From Aradus depressus (Eukaryota > Arthropoda > Insecta > Hemiptera > Aradidae): 64,000 nt of DNA. Below are positions 11,575-22,519 of this stretch, one piece after another; within the stretch, counting starts at the first letter, position 1, and the number at the start of each line of letters is the position of its first letter. The notes under the pieces were generated by a model, which was not told the origin of the DNA, ran no database searches, and saw only the letters and a program-made list of their open reading frames with translations. The DNA lies in contig OY759223.1 of assembly GCA_963662175.1 (NCBI GenBank), positions 15,726,249-15,790,248 on the forward strand, read 5' to 3'. A program made the position numbers and the translations under genes.

Positions 11575-11998
11575 GATCAGAGGTAGGGCTCAACTCAAAA
11601 AAATCAAAAACTGCCGTTCTAATGTATTGATAGGAAATTCCATTTAGTATATTCAATGCCTTATGAGGCACCTAATAACTTTCAGCGAAATCAGTCGGAG
11701 AGGAGAGGAGGATAATGCCAATATTATGAATGTATCAACATAAAATTTTATATTTAAATTCAAAACATGATAAGAATGGCACCTATTAATTTTTCGCGAA
11801 TTCGGTCGCAGGGAAGGGGAAAGCAAAGAGGCTCGAATGCCCTAATAACTGCCGATGTAATGAATCTATCGACACAATATTTAGTATGAGAATTCTGAAG
11901 CCACTATGTAAATCAAATATTAAGTTTTAGCCCAAAAAGGGAAAACGTAATTGATAATTCGTGCTGGGGAAGTACATAGCCAGTGATTCACCATCTAT
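11575..11998 (+). repeat. DR1 copy, 3' two thirds
   Basis: Three internal units followed by the 3' end (GCTGGGGAAGTACATAGCC, AGTGATTCACCATC) and a T-rich flank. Confidence 0.82.
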
Positions 11999-12351
11999 TA
12001 TTTTTCCGCCCTCTAGTGAGAAGGTTGTCCGAACTTTAAACGCATTTCCCCACCAAGATGGCCGACTCCTCCTCTCCCCAGGGGAAGTGGCGGGAGCTGG
12101 AATTCAATTTGCCCGCCTCCAATGGCCTCATCCTCAAACAACATCTCCTCTTTAATTGCTTTTCTTCTTCACTTCCTTCCTGCCTAGAAGGCTTTTCACA
12201 CCCGAGGCAAATGACCGATTTAAAGAAGACGAAGAAACACCAGAACACATCTCTAAGTACTAGACAGTACGTAAGTGTCTGAACAGATAATAAACGATTT
12301 TGCAGTGGAATGAACTCATTGGTTCGCAGTAACAACCAACTCTAACGAAAA

Positions 12352-12993
12352 TAAAAAAGTCATCGGTGATTCACCGCCATGTACTTCCCCGGAATGTTTG
12401 CGCTAATATTCAATAGTTGATTAACATAGGGGCTCTTAAATTTTGTGTCGATACATTCATTACATCGGCAGTTTATAAGGGTTTTTCAATTGAGTCCCCT
12501 CTCCTGAACCCCCTTCCCTTCTGCCGATATCAATGAAATTCGGGTTATGACCTCATTGGGTTTTGACTTTAAATATGAAATTTCATGTCGATACATTCAT
12601 TACATCGGCAGTTATTGTTTTTAAATTGAGTCCTTCCTCCGAACCGCCCCTTCCCTTCTGCATCAATGAAATTCGGGTTATGTCCTCATTGGGTTTTGAC
12701 TTTAACTATGAAATTTCATGTCGATACATTCACTACTTCTGCAGTTATTGAGGTATTTGATTTGAACCCCCTCCCCTGAATACCCTTCTCTTCTGCCGGT
12801 GTTACTGAAATTTGATAGGTTATTTCCTCATTGGGTTTTGACTTTAACTATGAAATTTCATGTCGATACATTCATTATATCGGCAGTTATTGTTTTTGAA
12901 TTGAGCCCCCCTCTGACCCCCCTCCCCTTCTTCCGATTCCTCTGAAAATTTATGAGTGTCGTCCTTATGGGATTTTGTGTCGACACATTTATT
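12352..12993 (-). repeat. DR1 copy with four internal tandem units
   Basis: Reverse DR1 with the unit CGATACATTCATTACATCGG ... TTTTGACTTTAAATATG repeated four times at about 130-145 bp spacing. It gives the clearest view of the internal tandem structure. It is split by the hAT MITE at 12994. Confidence 0.88.
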
Positions 12994-13532
12994 CAGTGTT
13001 GCGAGACGTACGATAATTATCGTACATGTACGATAATTCAAGCAAAAATTAGAAAAATGTACGATGTACAATTATCGTACAATTTTTGTACGATAATAAC
13101 AAAAAAAGTACGATATTGTACGATAAAAAATAAAAATTTTTACTTTATTCAAATTCAAACCATTTCAAAATTTCCCGCTTATTTTATGTAACTGTAGGTC
13201 TCTATATGCAGCGATAGATCGATGTTCAGAGTATCGATTCAACACTATCTTCATAGTTGTATTCAAAGAGCAAAGTATTTGAATGTCCTCTGCTAATCTT
13301 ATCGTGTAGAAAAACCAAAACAATATTTCGAAAACGGTTTCTTCGGGCACGTGCTACTTTTTTTAATTTTAATAAGAAACTTGTATAATCATTTAGTACG
13401 ATTTTTTTGTACGATTTAAAAAAAAATATACGATAAAACGTAGGATAATTTCATTTTTCACCGTACAATAATTGTACGATAATTTTCGATATCTCGATAT
13501 GATATGTTGTAGTCAAGAATCTGGCAACACTG
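12994..13532. mobile_element. hAT-type MITE (539 bp) with 8-bp TSD
   Basis: The ends are CAGTGTTGC and GGCAACACTG, an imperfect short terminal inverted repeat of hAT type. The 8-bp direct repeat CATTTATT flanks both sides (12986-12993 and 13533-13540). The subterminal regions are filled with GTACGATA/TATCGTAC motifs in both orientations, as expected for transposase binding sites. No transposase is present. The flanks rejoin into a continuous DR1 unit when the element and one TSD are removed. Confidence 0.93.
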
Positions 13533-13540
13533 CATTTATT

Positions 13541-13720
13541 ACAACGTCAGTTATTAACTACAGTTTTTGTGTCAACCCTATCCTCTAATCCCCCTAGTCG
13601 ATTTGGCTGAAAATCGATAGGTGTTGTCCCTAATAACTGCCGATGGAATGAAAGAATATTTAAAGTCAAAACCCCATGAGGTCAATACCTGTACATTTCA
13701 GCGAAGTTGGCCAAAAAAAA
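13541..13720. repeat. DR1 remainder plus an opposite-orientation DR1 fragment
   Basis: 13541-13631 continues the reverse DR1 copy (ACAACGTCAGTTATT ... CGATTTGGCTGAAAATC). From about 13632 a + strand fragment follows (ATAACTGCCGATGGAATG). Confidence 0.75.
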
Positions 13721-14234
13721 GTTAATGGTCGGTGATATTTACCAACTTTTTTTAAATTTTAACATCCGGTTTCATGTAAGTAAAAAAAAAAACTAAAAAA
13801 AAACTAGTTCAATCCTTGATATTTTAAGGGAGGATGACTCGAAGAAGTTAGCTGTTTCTGAAGAGAGGTTTTTCACAAGATGGAGAAAGCGTGTCGGTAG
13901 CGAATGACGGAGAGTTTTTCTTCCTAGAGGAAAACATTTTCCAGGCAAAGTGAAATCATGGCTGTTCCTATTTCTCTCTTCTCTATTCGTTTCCTTCTAC
14001 AGTTCGAATTGGATCCTTTTTTGTCAGACAGTTGACACGTTACGTATACATTGGACAGCTTCGTGTCGCATCCATTATGTCCCCTACATATACTACTTCT
14101 GACACCATTTATTTCTGTCATGACTCGTTTGTCGAGATTACCTGCTGAGTTCATATCTGTTCTGTTTTACGAAGAAATATTTTGTCTTTAGGGTTCTTTG
14201 TTGAGAGGTAAGTATTTCTATTTTTGGTGTAGTG

Positions 14235-14473
14235 TGTAACCCGGCCGAGGCCCTTAGTTTATTTTATCTGGTATGTAAAATAAACTTAAGCACGCCGTCC
14301 TTCGGATGGGACGTTAAGCGAAGGTACTCGTTAAAAACCCCTGCCCTAGGTGAATAAAAATTTAGGGTAGGCGGTAGTAGAGTAGAATCGGGCTCATGTC
14401 CACCAGAGTGACGAAAGAGCGCTTGGTAGTAGGCGATATGACCTCGTACTTAAAGCCCGGGCATGAGTCATAC
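14235..14473 (+). repeat. SN1 SINE, head truncated
   Basis: It starts after the B box at CGGCCGAGGCCC and runs to GGGCATGAGTCATA. It ends 60 bp upstream of nemo exon a, so it lies close to the branch point and pyrimidine tract. Confidence 0.92.
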
Positions 14474-14533
14474 TATCTCGTGTAATTTATTCATATAGGT
14501 ACTGTAATTTAATAATATGTTTTCGTTTTTCAG

Positions 14534-14589
14534 CTCCTGTCGGCGTTGGATATTCTGCAGCCCCCACATCTAGACTTCTTTCAAGAAAT
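14534..14589 (+). CDS. nmo: nemo / NLK kinase, internal exon a
   Basis: This is an internal coding exon of nemo-like kinase, a proline-directed Ser/Thr kinase related to MAP kinases that modulates Wnt/TCF signalling and planar polarity. The 56-bp exon reads LLSALDILQPPHLDFFQE plus two bases of an Ile codon. This is the N-lobe block just before the hinge, and it matches the NLK signature SALDILQPPH. The acceptor is a pyrimidine-rich tract ending TTTTTCAG, and the donor is GTATCC. It leaves in phase 2, and the first base of the exon at 50251 completes the Ile codon. The first residue is Leu where I recall Val in NLK, either a conservative change or drift at the exon edge. The preceding exon (glycine loop and catalytic Lys) was not found in 1-14533. 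Confidence 0.94.
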
Positions 14590-14639
14590 GTATCCTTTTC
14601 TGATAAATGTTGTTATTATGTACCTTGTAAATAATATAA

Positions 14640-15779
14640 AGAAAAACGTATGTTTTTCAAATATATTGTCCTATTTCACAAAATATATCTCACTAATATA
14701 TAAAGAGACAGCGTTTGTTTGATGTTCCGGCTAGTCTTATAAACTACTGGACCTATTTTCAATATTTGTTTATCTATGAATTCCTTACGTTTCCGCGATG
14801 GTTATAGGCCAAAAAAAATCCTATTTTACATTTTTTTTAAAGAAAATATTTGATTTTTGTGTATACAGTATGGATAGGCATAATCGAATTTCTAAATAGT
14901 TCTTTTTTTATGGTTCCAAAGTCGCTATATGGAAAGCCTATTAACGAGTGTTTGTCCCTGATTGTGTTGTGTTTTCAATTTCTTTAGGCATGAATGTCAA
15001 TTCAACTTTATATAAATATATTCTAATGTTACTTTTCGTTAATTAAGTAGCTTTGATATAACACCATTAACTTAAATGAAAATTGAAAGCAATTTAAGGA
15101 CTTACCTATGTTGTGCTGTGGGTAATGTTCTACTATAACTTAATAGTTTGATTTTAGGTTCACATTATTTATCTGACTTTATGAAAAGTATTATAAGTTA
15201 TAACACCTTATTTGGGTTGCTAAAGAAGTATAAGAAGGAAACGTTATACCAAGAATAACGATGGTTACATATACGCCTTCTTAGGTCACAGAATTAGTTG
15301 TACAAAAATCTTCATTAAAATTTGGAAAATTGCGAACAGAGCGTGAAGAATCATTGAAGTTAATAAGTTGGAGAAGTTAAGAACAATCGATATAGTTACT
15401 TAAAAGTTTGTACGAAAATATAGCTTCAAACTTGGAACGTCGAGCTACTAAAGTTTCTAGATTAAGTTCAAACAAAAGTTCCAAGTAATTTATACGGTTA
15501 GAAAACACTTTGGTTTGAAAGTGATTAATATACCTTAGAGAACTATGTATTTTTTTCAAGGGTTTTAATCAATGTGGTCAAATAACTTTTGCAATAATTT
15601 TATTATGCAATCTGTATACAATGTATACAGCAAATATATGATCACAATAGCAAACATGTAACAATGTCACTTGATGGGAGAAGCCAGCCTGTGCTGACAC
15701 TTCTTTGAGTTTTCATGATTCACTATCCTCAGAGGGAAGATCGCGAGACCATCTTCTATACAAGCGATGAAGATGTAAG
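14640..15779. other. unassigned AT-rich intronic sequence
   Basis: I see no gene, SINE or DR1 homology. Short minus-strand frames near 15377-15559 have no recognisable motif. Confidence 0.3.
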
Positions 15780-15893
15780 TCAACTAACTGTTGAATTTTC
15801 ATCTGGTTTTGGATTGGGAGCTAAAAATTAATTGATTAATTCGTTCTGGGATGTACATTACCATGGTGATTTACCGACGACTTTTTTTTTTTT
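15780..15893 (+). repeat. DR1 3'-end fragment
   Basis: GTAAGTCAACTAACTGTTG through GATGTACATTACCATGG, GATTTACCGACGAC and a long T-run. Confidence 0.78.
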
Positions 15894-15969
15894 TTTGCGC
15901 AATTAGACAATATAAAAGTTAAATCTTTGTTTTTATTATTTGTCCACAATATCGACACAGATCGTAAAC

Positions 15970-16253
15970 ATATCGTATCGAAAACTGACATTATTGCAGA
16001 GATATTGTGAAATATTTCAAATGAACTTGAAAGAAATAAAACTTGTTTATTTATAGTATTGGTCTAATTTCACCAACTATATTTACATGGGAGTACTTTC
16101 GGTATTTCTACCATCCTCAGCCAAAAGCATTAATTTGTCTTATCTCTTATGCTTTTGGCTGAGGATGGTAGAAATACCGAAAGTACTCCCATGTAAATAT
16201 AGTTGGTGAAATTAGACAATACCATAAATAAACAAGTTTTATTTCTTTCAAGT
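15970..16253. mobile_element. hairpin PH (Penelope-like) element with 8-bp TSD
   Basis: From 16022 to 16257 the sequence is a near-perfect inverted repeat (arms about 110 bp, loop around 16125-16150). The right arm carries CTGAGGA (16159-16165), stem GGTA/TACC and GAAA (16179-16182). The 8-bp sequence TCGTAAAC occurs on both sides (15962-15969 and 16254-16261), a plausible target duplication. Its left part shares GCAGAGATATTGTGAAATA with the complement of the segment at 60845-60867. Confidence 0.78.
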
Positions 16254-16257
16254 TCGT

Positions 16258-16640
16258 AAACCTATATTCAGACATTATTTATGAATTATATTGACTGAAT
16301 GTTTAAAGATTTATTATTAACATGGAATTAACATTCTTTGTGAATGACACAGAAATGTTATAGATACAGATTGAGGAGCTGCGATAATCGTCTTCATATT
16401 AGGTCCTAAGTTATAATAGAGAGCTAGTGGTTATTTTTAAAAGCTTTAAATTGTCAGGATTAGGAAAGGACCGGGAATAATAAACCCTACCTGTTTTAGG
16501 GAAGATGCAGTTATCCCTGGAATAGTGCTGAGTTTCTGCCAATTCGGGAACGGTTTAAAGATTACAGTTATATAACTGTAGATTTATAGATTTTTTAAAA
16601 TTATTTATGTCCATATATGACGTAGTGGTTATGCGTGTTG
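16258..16640 (+). repeat. segmental duplication, copy A
   Basis: It is strongly similar to 17799-18150 (TTCAGACATTATTTAT, GATTGAGGAGCTGCGATAATC, GATGCAGTTATCCCTGGAA). This copy lacks the pogo element and gives the empty site CCTATATTCAGAC. Confidence 0.88.
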
Positions 16641-16774
16641 AAGGTGGTGAATGTTTGTGTCTGATAGTGAGGGTTCACAAACACTTATCACGTTTACCAC
16701 ACAAATCCACTTGAGTCATAAGATCCTGAAAATGAAAATAGTTTTCGACATTTTGTCTAAATAATGAGTTTTTT

Positions 16775-17096
16775 CTTAATTGTTCACTATATTCTGTTTC
16801 ATCTGTCCAGTTTTTTACAATTCCTTCATATACAAGTCATTATTGTTACCAAGTTTCACATTATTATTCTTGTTTGTTTTTCTAATTTTTATTTTTTTAT
16901 TTCTCTTTATTATTTTTCACTAGTTTATTATATTGTTTTACTCATTGCCTGTTTTTAACATTTAATATTTATTCCTAGAGACCTCTTTTTTTTTATTCTT
17001 CTCAACTGGTTGATACTTGTATACTCTTGTTTATTCTTCATGTTATTGTTCTTAGGGGACGTATGTCCCAGAATAAAGATTATTTTTCATTTCATA
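16775..17096 (+). repeat. LINE 3'-UTR fragment
   Basis: About 320 bp closely match 37815-38145, which follows a recognisable LINE C-terminus. It ends CCCAGAATAAAGATTATTTT, a LINE polyadenylation-type end. No coding part is left. Confidence 0.8.
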
Positions 17097-17119
17097 TTGA
17101 CAAAGATCGCAAATATGTA

Positions 17120-17798
17120 CAGTAAAACCTCGATATAACGTTCCTTGATACGATTTTCTCGTTATTATGTGTTTTCTAGAGGTCCCGTCTAAATAAGACA
17201 TAAAAACGTTTAATTATTTATTATCCGATATAACGTTTGTAGATATAACGTTTATATGCTATATAACGTCGAATTTTCTTAACTGTAAACAAGTTTTTAC
17301 GTTTTTTACTTCCATAATTTATTAACAAGTACAGATAATCACTTCCCGCGCTCCGACTAGGGAAAAAATCTAGTATCTTTTCGCACAAAGTAAGCGCGAT
17401 CTCTTTCCTCTTTTTTCCGAAATTGAAAAAGAACTCTATAACCATGAATCACAAAAACAAAAAATCATTTCAGATTATTTAAAAAAAAATTAATTTTACA
17501 TAATTCGATAAACATTAAAAATTGTTTTCGTTTATTTTGTTTAATTCTCCAATTTTTTCGTTTTTCAATTATTACATATTTTAATTAATTAATAATATTA
17601 TCAAAAATATTTTTACGTTTAACAAAATTTTTGTATGTACATATTTGTAGTTACAGACGACTATGTGTACATATGTATAAATAGTGACTATAAATTACAT
17701 TGTTATACATCATAGCTTTCATTACTCCCATTTTGATTTGATGTAACGTTTTCCTCGACATAATGTTTTTTATGAAGGGTCCAAAAGAAATTTTACTG
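17120..17798. mobile_element. pogo/Tigger-like non-autonomous element (679 bp)
   Basis: It starts CAGTAAAACCTCGATATAAC, the classic pogo-superfamily terminus, and ends in the complement TTTTACTG. TA is duplicated on each side (17118-17119, 17799-17800). There are further AACGTT-type subterminal copies and no DDE transposase. The paralogous copy A gives the empty site, which confirms the TA duplication. Confidence 0.9.
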
Positions 17799-18150
17799 TA
17801 TTCAGACATTATTTATAGATTACATTGACTGAATATTTAATGGAATTTCTTGATGAATGACAGAGAAACGTTATAGATACAGATTGAGGAGCTGCGATAA
17901 TCGTCTTCATATTAGGTCTTAAGTTATAATAGAGAGAGCTAGTGGTTATTTATAAAGGCTTTAAGTCATTTAAATTATGCAAGGATCGGGAATTTGGAAT
18001 AATAAACCCATCCTTTTTAGGGAAGATGCAGTTATCCCTGGAATATTGCTGAGTTTCTGCCAATTTGGGAACGGTTTATTGATTACAGGTTTATATCTAT
18101 AGATTTATAGATTATTTTAATTATTTCTGTCCATATATGACGTAGTAGTT
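17799..18150 (+). repeat. segmental duplication, copy B
   Basis: Partner of 16258-16640; homology stops at GTCCATATATGACGTAGTAG. Confidence 0.88.
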
Positions 18151-18817
18151 GATTGAAATTGAGCCTTTAAGAACTCGTGCTCGAGGGGAGATCTGTTAGC
18201 TTCGTGTGAGGCCTACAGCTGTTTTCTAGACCAAAGTCAGATGGTAGCAACTCCACAGCTGACAAGGTCCGTATATAGGATGTGGCGTATCCACCGTCTG
18301 GCAGATTGTCTTCAACATAGACAATTTATAAAATAGCCTCCATGTTAGTAGGTCGCATAGTGCAAGGAGAGTAGCCCTCAACGGGCAAAATGAACTGTAG
18401 TATTGTTAGTAACGTAACATACGTTTAGTATACTTGGCCCAGGTGAAGAACGTAAGCTTGTTTGGTCAGTTCGATGCACAGGGCAAAATAATAACAAGAT
18501 GCGCTTTATACTGGTACCTCATTAGATGTGAATACTTTACAGAAGTGCACCAGAAGTTCATGGTTACCATTGACACTTGTTGTTTTGATGGAGTTGCTGC
18601 AAAGTGATTGAGCTCCTGTTTATATTGAAGTCTAAGAAGGGGATAGATGAGATGGGATAAAAACAGGATGGAATGATTCCCATCTCCTCCTAAAACAGGA
18701 TGGGACTCCGGTTTACGATGTTCCTTCTGGGTCTCTTCATATCAGCCTGGCAGTCAACCAGCTTTCTAAACATAGGATCAATTTTGTCCAACGGAACTCT
18801 CCTAGCTCAGGTATCTG
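18151..18817. other. unassigned sequence of higher GC content
   Basis: Less AT-rich than its surroundings and without long open frames. Nothing recognised; possibly an old transposon body. Confidence 0.3.
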
Positions 18818-19215
18818 GAGCAACTAGCGATATCGGTCTATCGATCGACGGCTCTCACAACAGAGCAATTAACAACTAGCGATATCGGTCTATCGGTTGA
18901 CGGCTCTCTCAACAGAGCAACTAGCGACATCGGTCTATCGGTCAACGGCTCTCACAACAGAGCAATTAACAACTAGCGATATCGGTCGACGGCTCTTACA
19001 ACAGAGCAACTAGCTACTAGCGATATCGGTCTTATCGGTCGACGGCTCTCACAACAGAGCAATTAACAACTAGCGATATCGATCGACGGCTCTTACAACA
19101 GAGCAACTAGCTACTAGCGATATCGGTCTTATCGGTCGACGGCTCTCACAACAGAGCAATTAACAACTAGCGATATCGGTCGACGGCTCTCACAACAGAG
19201 CAACTAGCAACTATA
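18818..19215. repeat. minisatellite of about 56-bp units
   Basis: Units built from CAACTAGCGATATCGGTC, GACGGCTCTCACAACAGAGC and a variable AATTAACAACTAG/AACTAGCTACTAG linker are repeated about seven times. Two alternating unit types suggest a higher-order repeat. Confidence 0.92.
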
Positions 19216-19338
19216 TTGATCATTTCCCGTCGAAGGTTTTTGAGTGAAGCCACCTCTATTTCCCCATTCTTATTTTTATTTTTTTATTTTTATTTTTTTA
19301 TTTTTTTCTCATTCCAGTAAAAATTAATAGATGTCGTT

Positions 19339-19473
19339 GAGGGCGCCTGATGCTCGGAGCTTGCATACTGAGCTCAGGCAGAAACGACTCAGGCTCATGT
19401 CGACCAGAGCGTCGAAAGAGCGCTCTTGTAGTAGGCGATAAGATCTCGTCTCGGGCATGAGTCACAATAACTA
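19339..19473 (+). repeat. SN1 SINE with large internal deletion
   Basis: The head GAGGGCGCC ... CTGAGCTCAG is joined directly to the 3' third (GGCTCATGTCGACCAG ... GGCATGAGTCACAATAACTA). Confidence 0.85.
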
Positions 19474-19683
19474 TGCACATTGGAAATGTATTCATTGTAT
19501 CTATATTAATCGTGCCAACATACAGACATACCCAGATACTGCAGGATATATTATTTGACCAGACTGGCTTGTGTCAATGGGGGGTGGAGTGTCGGTAGTG
19601 GAAGGGAGAATGAGATCTATTATCTTAATAAATGTCTGGAGTCGCTTGGGCGTCAAAGCAAAAACAATGCATTTTCTCTTCCT

Positions 19684-20296
19684 CCAGCTATACGAAGTAT
19701 AGGAGAAGTTATGTAATCGATCCAAAAATTTTAGTACAAGATAAATTTTATGAATTAAAATAAGATAAATTTCAAGAATTTTATGTTTTCCGACCTCTAG
19801 ATTCCAAATATGAAAAAAAATATGTCTATCTGAGTGTCTGTGAACACGATAACTCCCGATGGAATCAATGTATCAATACGAAATTTTTTATGTGAACCCA
19901 AAACTCTCTAACGACGACACCTACTATTTTTCAGCCGAATCGACGAAAGGGAAGGAAGGATTAGGGGAGAGGCTTAACATAAAAATTGTAATAACTGCCT
20001 ATAGAATGAATGTATCGACAAGAAATTTTGTGTGTGACCAATACCTCATAGGGACAACACTTATTGATTTTCAGCGAAATCGGTCAAAGAGGAGGGGGGA
20101 TTAGACAAAAACTCTAATAACTGCCTTTGTATTTGATGTATCAACCCAAAATTTCATATGTGAATTCAAAATCCAATGAGGACATAGCCTGTCAAATTTC
20201 AGCGACAACTGCCGATGTAATGAATTTATCGACACAAAATTTAGTATGAGGATTTAGGAGCCTTTAGGTAAGTCAACTTTAAACGGAGGAACCTCT
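19684..20296 (+). repeat. DR1 copy, nearly full length
   Basis: It starts with the 5' palindrome (CTATACGAAGTATAGGAGAAG) and runs through three units (GATAACTCCCGATGG, AACTGCCTATAG, AACTGCCTTTGT). It ends in GAGGATTTAGGAGCC; the very 3' end is missing. Confidence 0.88.
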
Positions 20297-20308
20297 CTGA
20301 AGATTTTA

Positions 20309-20402
20309 TCTAGAAGGTGAAAAAACCTAAGGCCTGGCTTCGAACCCGCGATTTTGAGCTTATTGAGCAAGCACACATATCACTGAGCTACCAGCGCCCT
20401 CG
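20309..20402 (-). repeat. SN1 SINE, head only
   Basis: B box complement GGCTTCGAACCC and the head end CTGAGCTACCAGCGCCCTC; the body is missing. Confidence 0.8.
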
Positions 20403-21185
20403 AAAATCAATAGCTATCGTCCTTTCCACGTAACTTTCATACATTACGTAGATTTAAATTATTACTATGATCTAATGCTATTATATTTTTCCTAATATTA
20501 TAAATAATATTACTTATTACTATTTAATCCTATTATTATTTACTATTTATTAAACTTTTTAAGTCGTATTAATTTTTATTATCATTTTATAAAATTGATT
20601 ATAACTAGGCTAAAATCTTATGATTCACAATTAATATCTGAAATTAATATTAGTATCCCGAAACAGAATATAATGATTTTTACGATTTAAATTTTAAAGG
20701 TCAAAGATATATATTTATATTAATAACATCCTTTCTTGTACTTGTATATTTTTCTTGTATTTTTAAACAAGTTGTAATATGTAAGTTGTAAGTGATAGGT
20801 GTACTTAATTTCTTCTTTATTTGTAAATTATGACGACTATACTCTGACGGTCATCTGACCAAGAGGTTGTCTTTGGTTTAAGATTTTTTATTTTCGAATT
20901 ATTTGTATATGAGTATTTTATTTATAAATAAATAAAGACTTAATAATAATAATACACTATGGAGAACTAGTGAAGTATACAATTATTTTACGATATAACA
21001 TTTTTCAAAATGTAAGTTTTTTTTCGGGTAATGAACTTCCTGTGGAACTTATAGAAGGGGAGGGGGTGGGATTTAAGGGGAGTTGTGAGTTGTTAATTTG
21101 AAAATAGGAAGGGTGCTGCTATGGAAACTTCACCCTTCTGACGTAGTACTTTGTTAATAACAGTGAGTAGTGGTTACTCACAACT
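20403..21185. other. AT-rich intronic sequence, possible LINE 3' tail
   Basis: A tail-like AATAAATAAAGACTTAATAA near 20928-20955 suggests a LINE 3' end, but no coding part is seen. Confidence 0.3.
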
Positions 21186-21250
21186 GAAAATCTTCGGTAA
21201 ATCACCGGCAATGTACTTCCCCTGTTCGATAATTTGTAATCAACTAATTT
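21186..21250 (-). repeat. DR1 3'-end fragment
   Basis: TCGGTAAATCACCGGCAATG and TACTTCCCCTG mark the DR1 3' end in reverse. Confidence 0.72.
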
Positions 21251-21950
21251 TTCAATATATATCTTACTTAGGAATTTCTCAGCTCGTGCTGTAACGAAAG
21301 AGGAGCTTATTGAACCCGATCCCTCAATAGGAATCAGAAAGGCGCATTTTTTTTGTTTTTTCATTTAATACCTTTAAATCATTGCAAAATGAGACAAATG
21401 ATAAATAGGCTACCTCCTCCCAGAAGACGGAGTCTGAGTGTGGGAGGGGAGCAGTCAGCTAGGACTGTACAATCGATGTTAAAAATAATAATAAATAAAG
21501 TAAATATGTATCGATGGTGAAGGTACCCAAGCTCCTATGTCAAAAATAGCAATTTTACAGGAGAGCATTAAAACTGTTGTTTTGTTTACCTTTTGAAGTT
21601 AACCTTATTGTAATGTTCTAAAAGACTTATGAGAACGTTCTTCTTCAACAAGAAAAAACAATATTGGTCTTACATACGATAGATTAATTTTATGTCTAAG
21701 ATATTTTAGTAAAAAAAACCGACAAATCGTAAAAATTGACATAGGAGGTTGGGTACCTTCGCCATCGATATACACTTAGATAAAATCAGCAATAATAATG
21801 AAAATAATAATATAAATGGATACGACAGTAAATTGATAAATTAATAAATTACATATTAAGATAGAAGAATCCCTAAGAATAATGAAAACTAATGAAGAGA
21901 AAAAAACAAAAAAATAAAAAAAAATAATAAAATAATAATAATAATAAATA

Positions 21951-22519
21951 ATGGAGGATACAATTAAATTCTCAAAAGTCAGCGTTGGTGCCATTCACTT
22001 ATCTATGGATAGAAGTAGTAGGCCCGCTTACCCTCAACGGAGCACAGTTCCACAGACTCCTTCCGTTCGGTACCTAAGACTCACCATGGACACCACGTTG
22101 ACCTGGGACGAACACATCACCTCCCTGCAGCAGAGGCTAAGAAATCGACTCGCTGACACCTCTTTTCAAGAACTCTCAGCTCCCCCTCCATCTCAAGAGG
22201 CTTGTCTATACGAAGGCCCATGTGGCTTTATGGCTGTGCTATCTCCGATTCTCAAATCAAATGTATTCAGACATTCCAGAATTCGGCCTTAAGGATAATC
22301 ACCAGTGCGCCCTGGTTTGTCCAAAACAAAACGATACACACTGATCTTCAGATCCCTGAGTTAAAAAAATGTTTGCCTATTTGTTACGCCAGTCTGCTGC
22401 GGACCATGCAAGATCATCAAAACCCTCTGCTACGAACCATCCCTCTCCACCTGCCTCCGCCAAGACCAGAACGTCGACTGAAGAGGAAGCACCATAGCGA
22501 TTTTAACCAAGAGGACTGA
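21951..22519 (+). pseudogene. jockey-like LINE, C-terminal fragment of ORF2
   Basis: A 5'-truncated non-LTR retrotransposon. The frame at 21951-22190 reads VRYLRLTMDTTLTWDEHI, and that at 22202-22519 reads MWLYGCAISDSQIKCIQTF, SALRIITSAPWFV and KTIHTDLQIPE. These are hallmarks of the region after the reverse transcriptase in jockey-type ORF2. Between them the frame changes twice (HLKRLVYTKA lies in the third frame), so it is inactive. The stop is at 22517-22519, and a 3' UTR with AATAAA runs to about 22615. An (AAT)n stretch precedes it. Confidence 0.88.

Noticed and set aside
1..14533. The upstream nemo exon with the glycine loop and catalytic Lys
   Set aside because: I searched by eye for coding blocks such as RVFRELK or FFKHEN with an adjacent donor and did not find one. 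It is probably outside the window.
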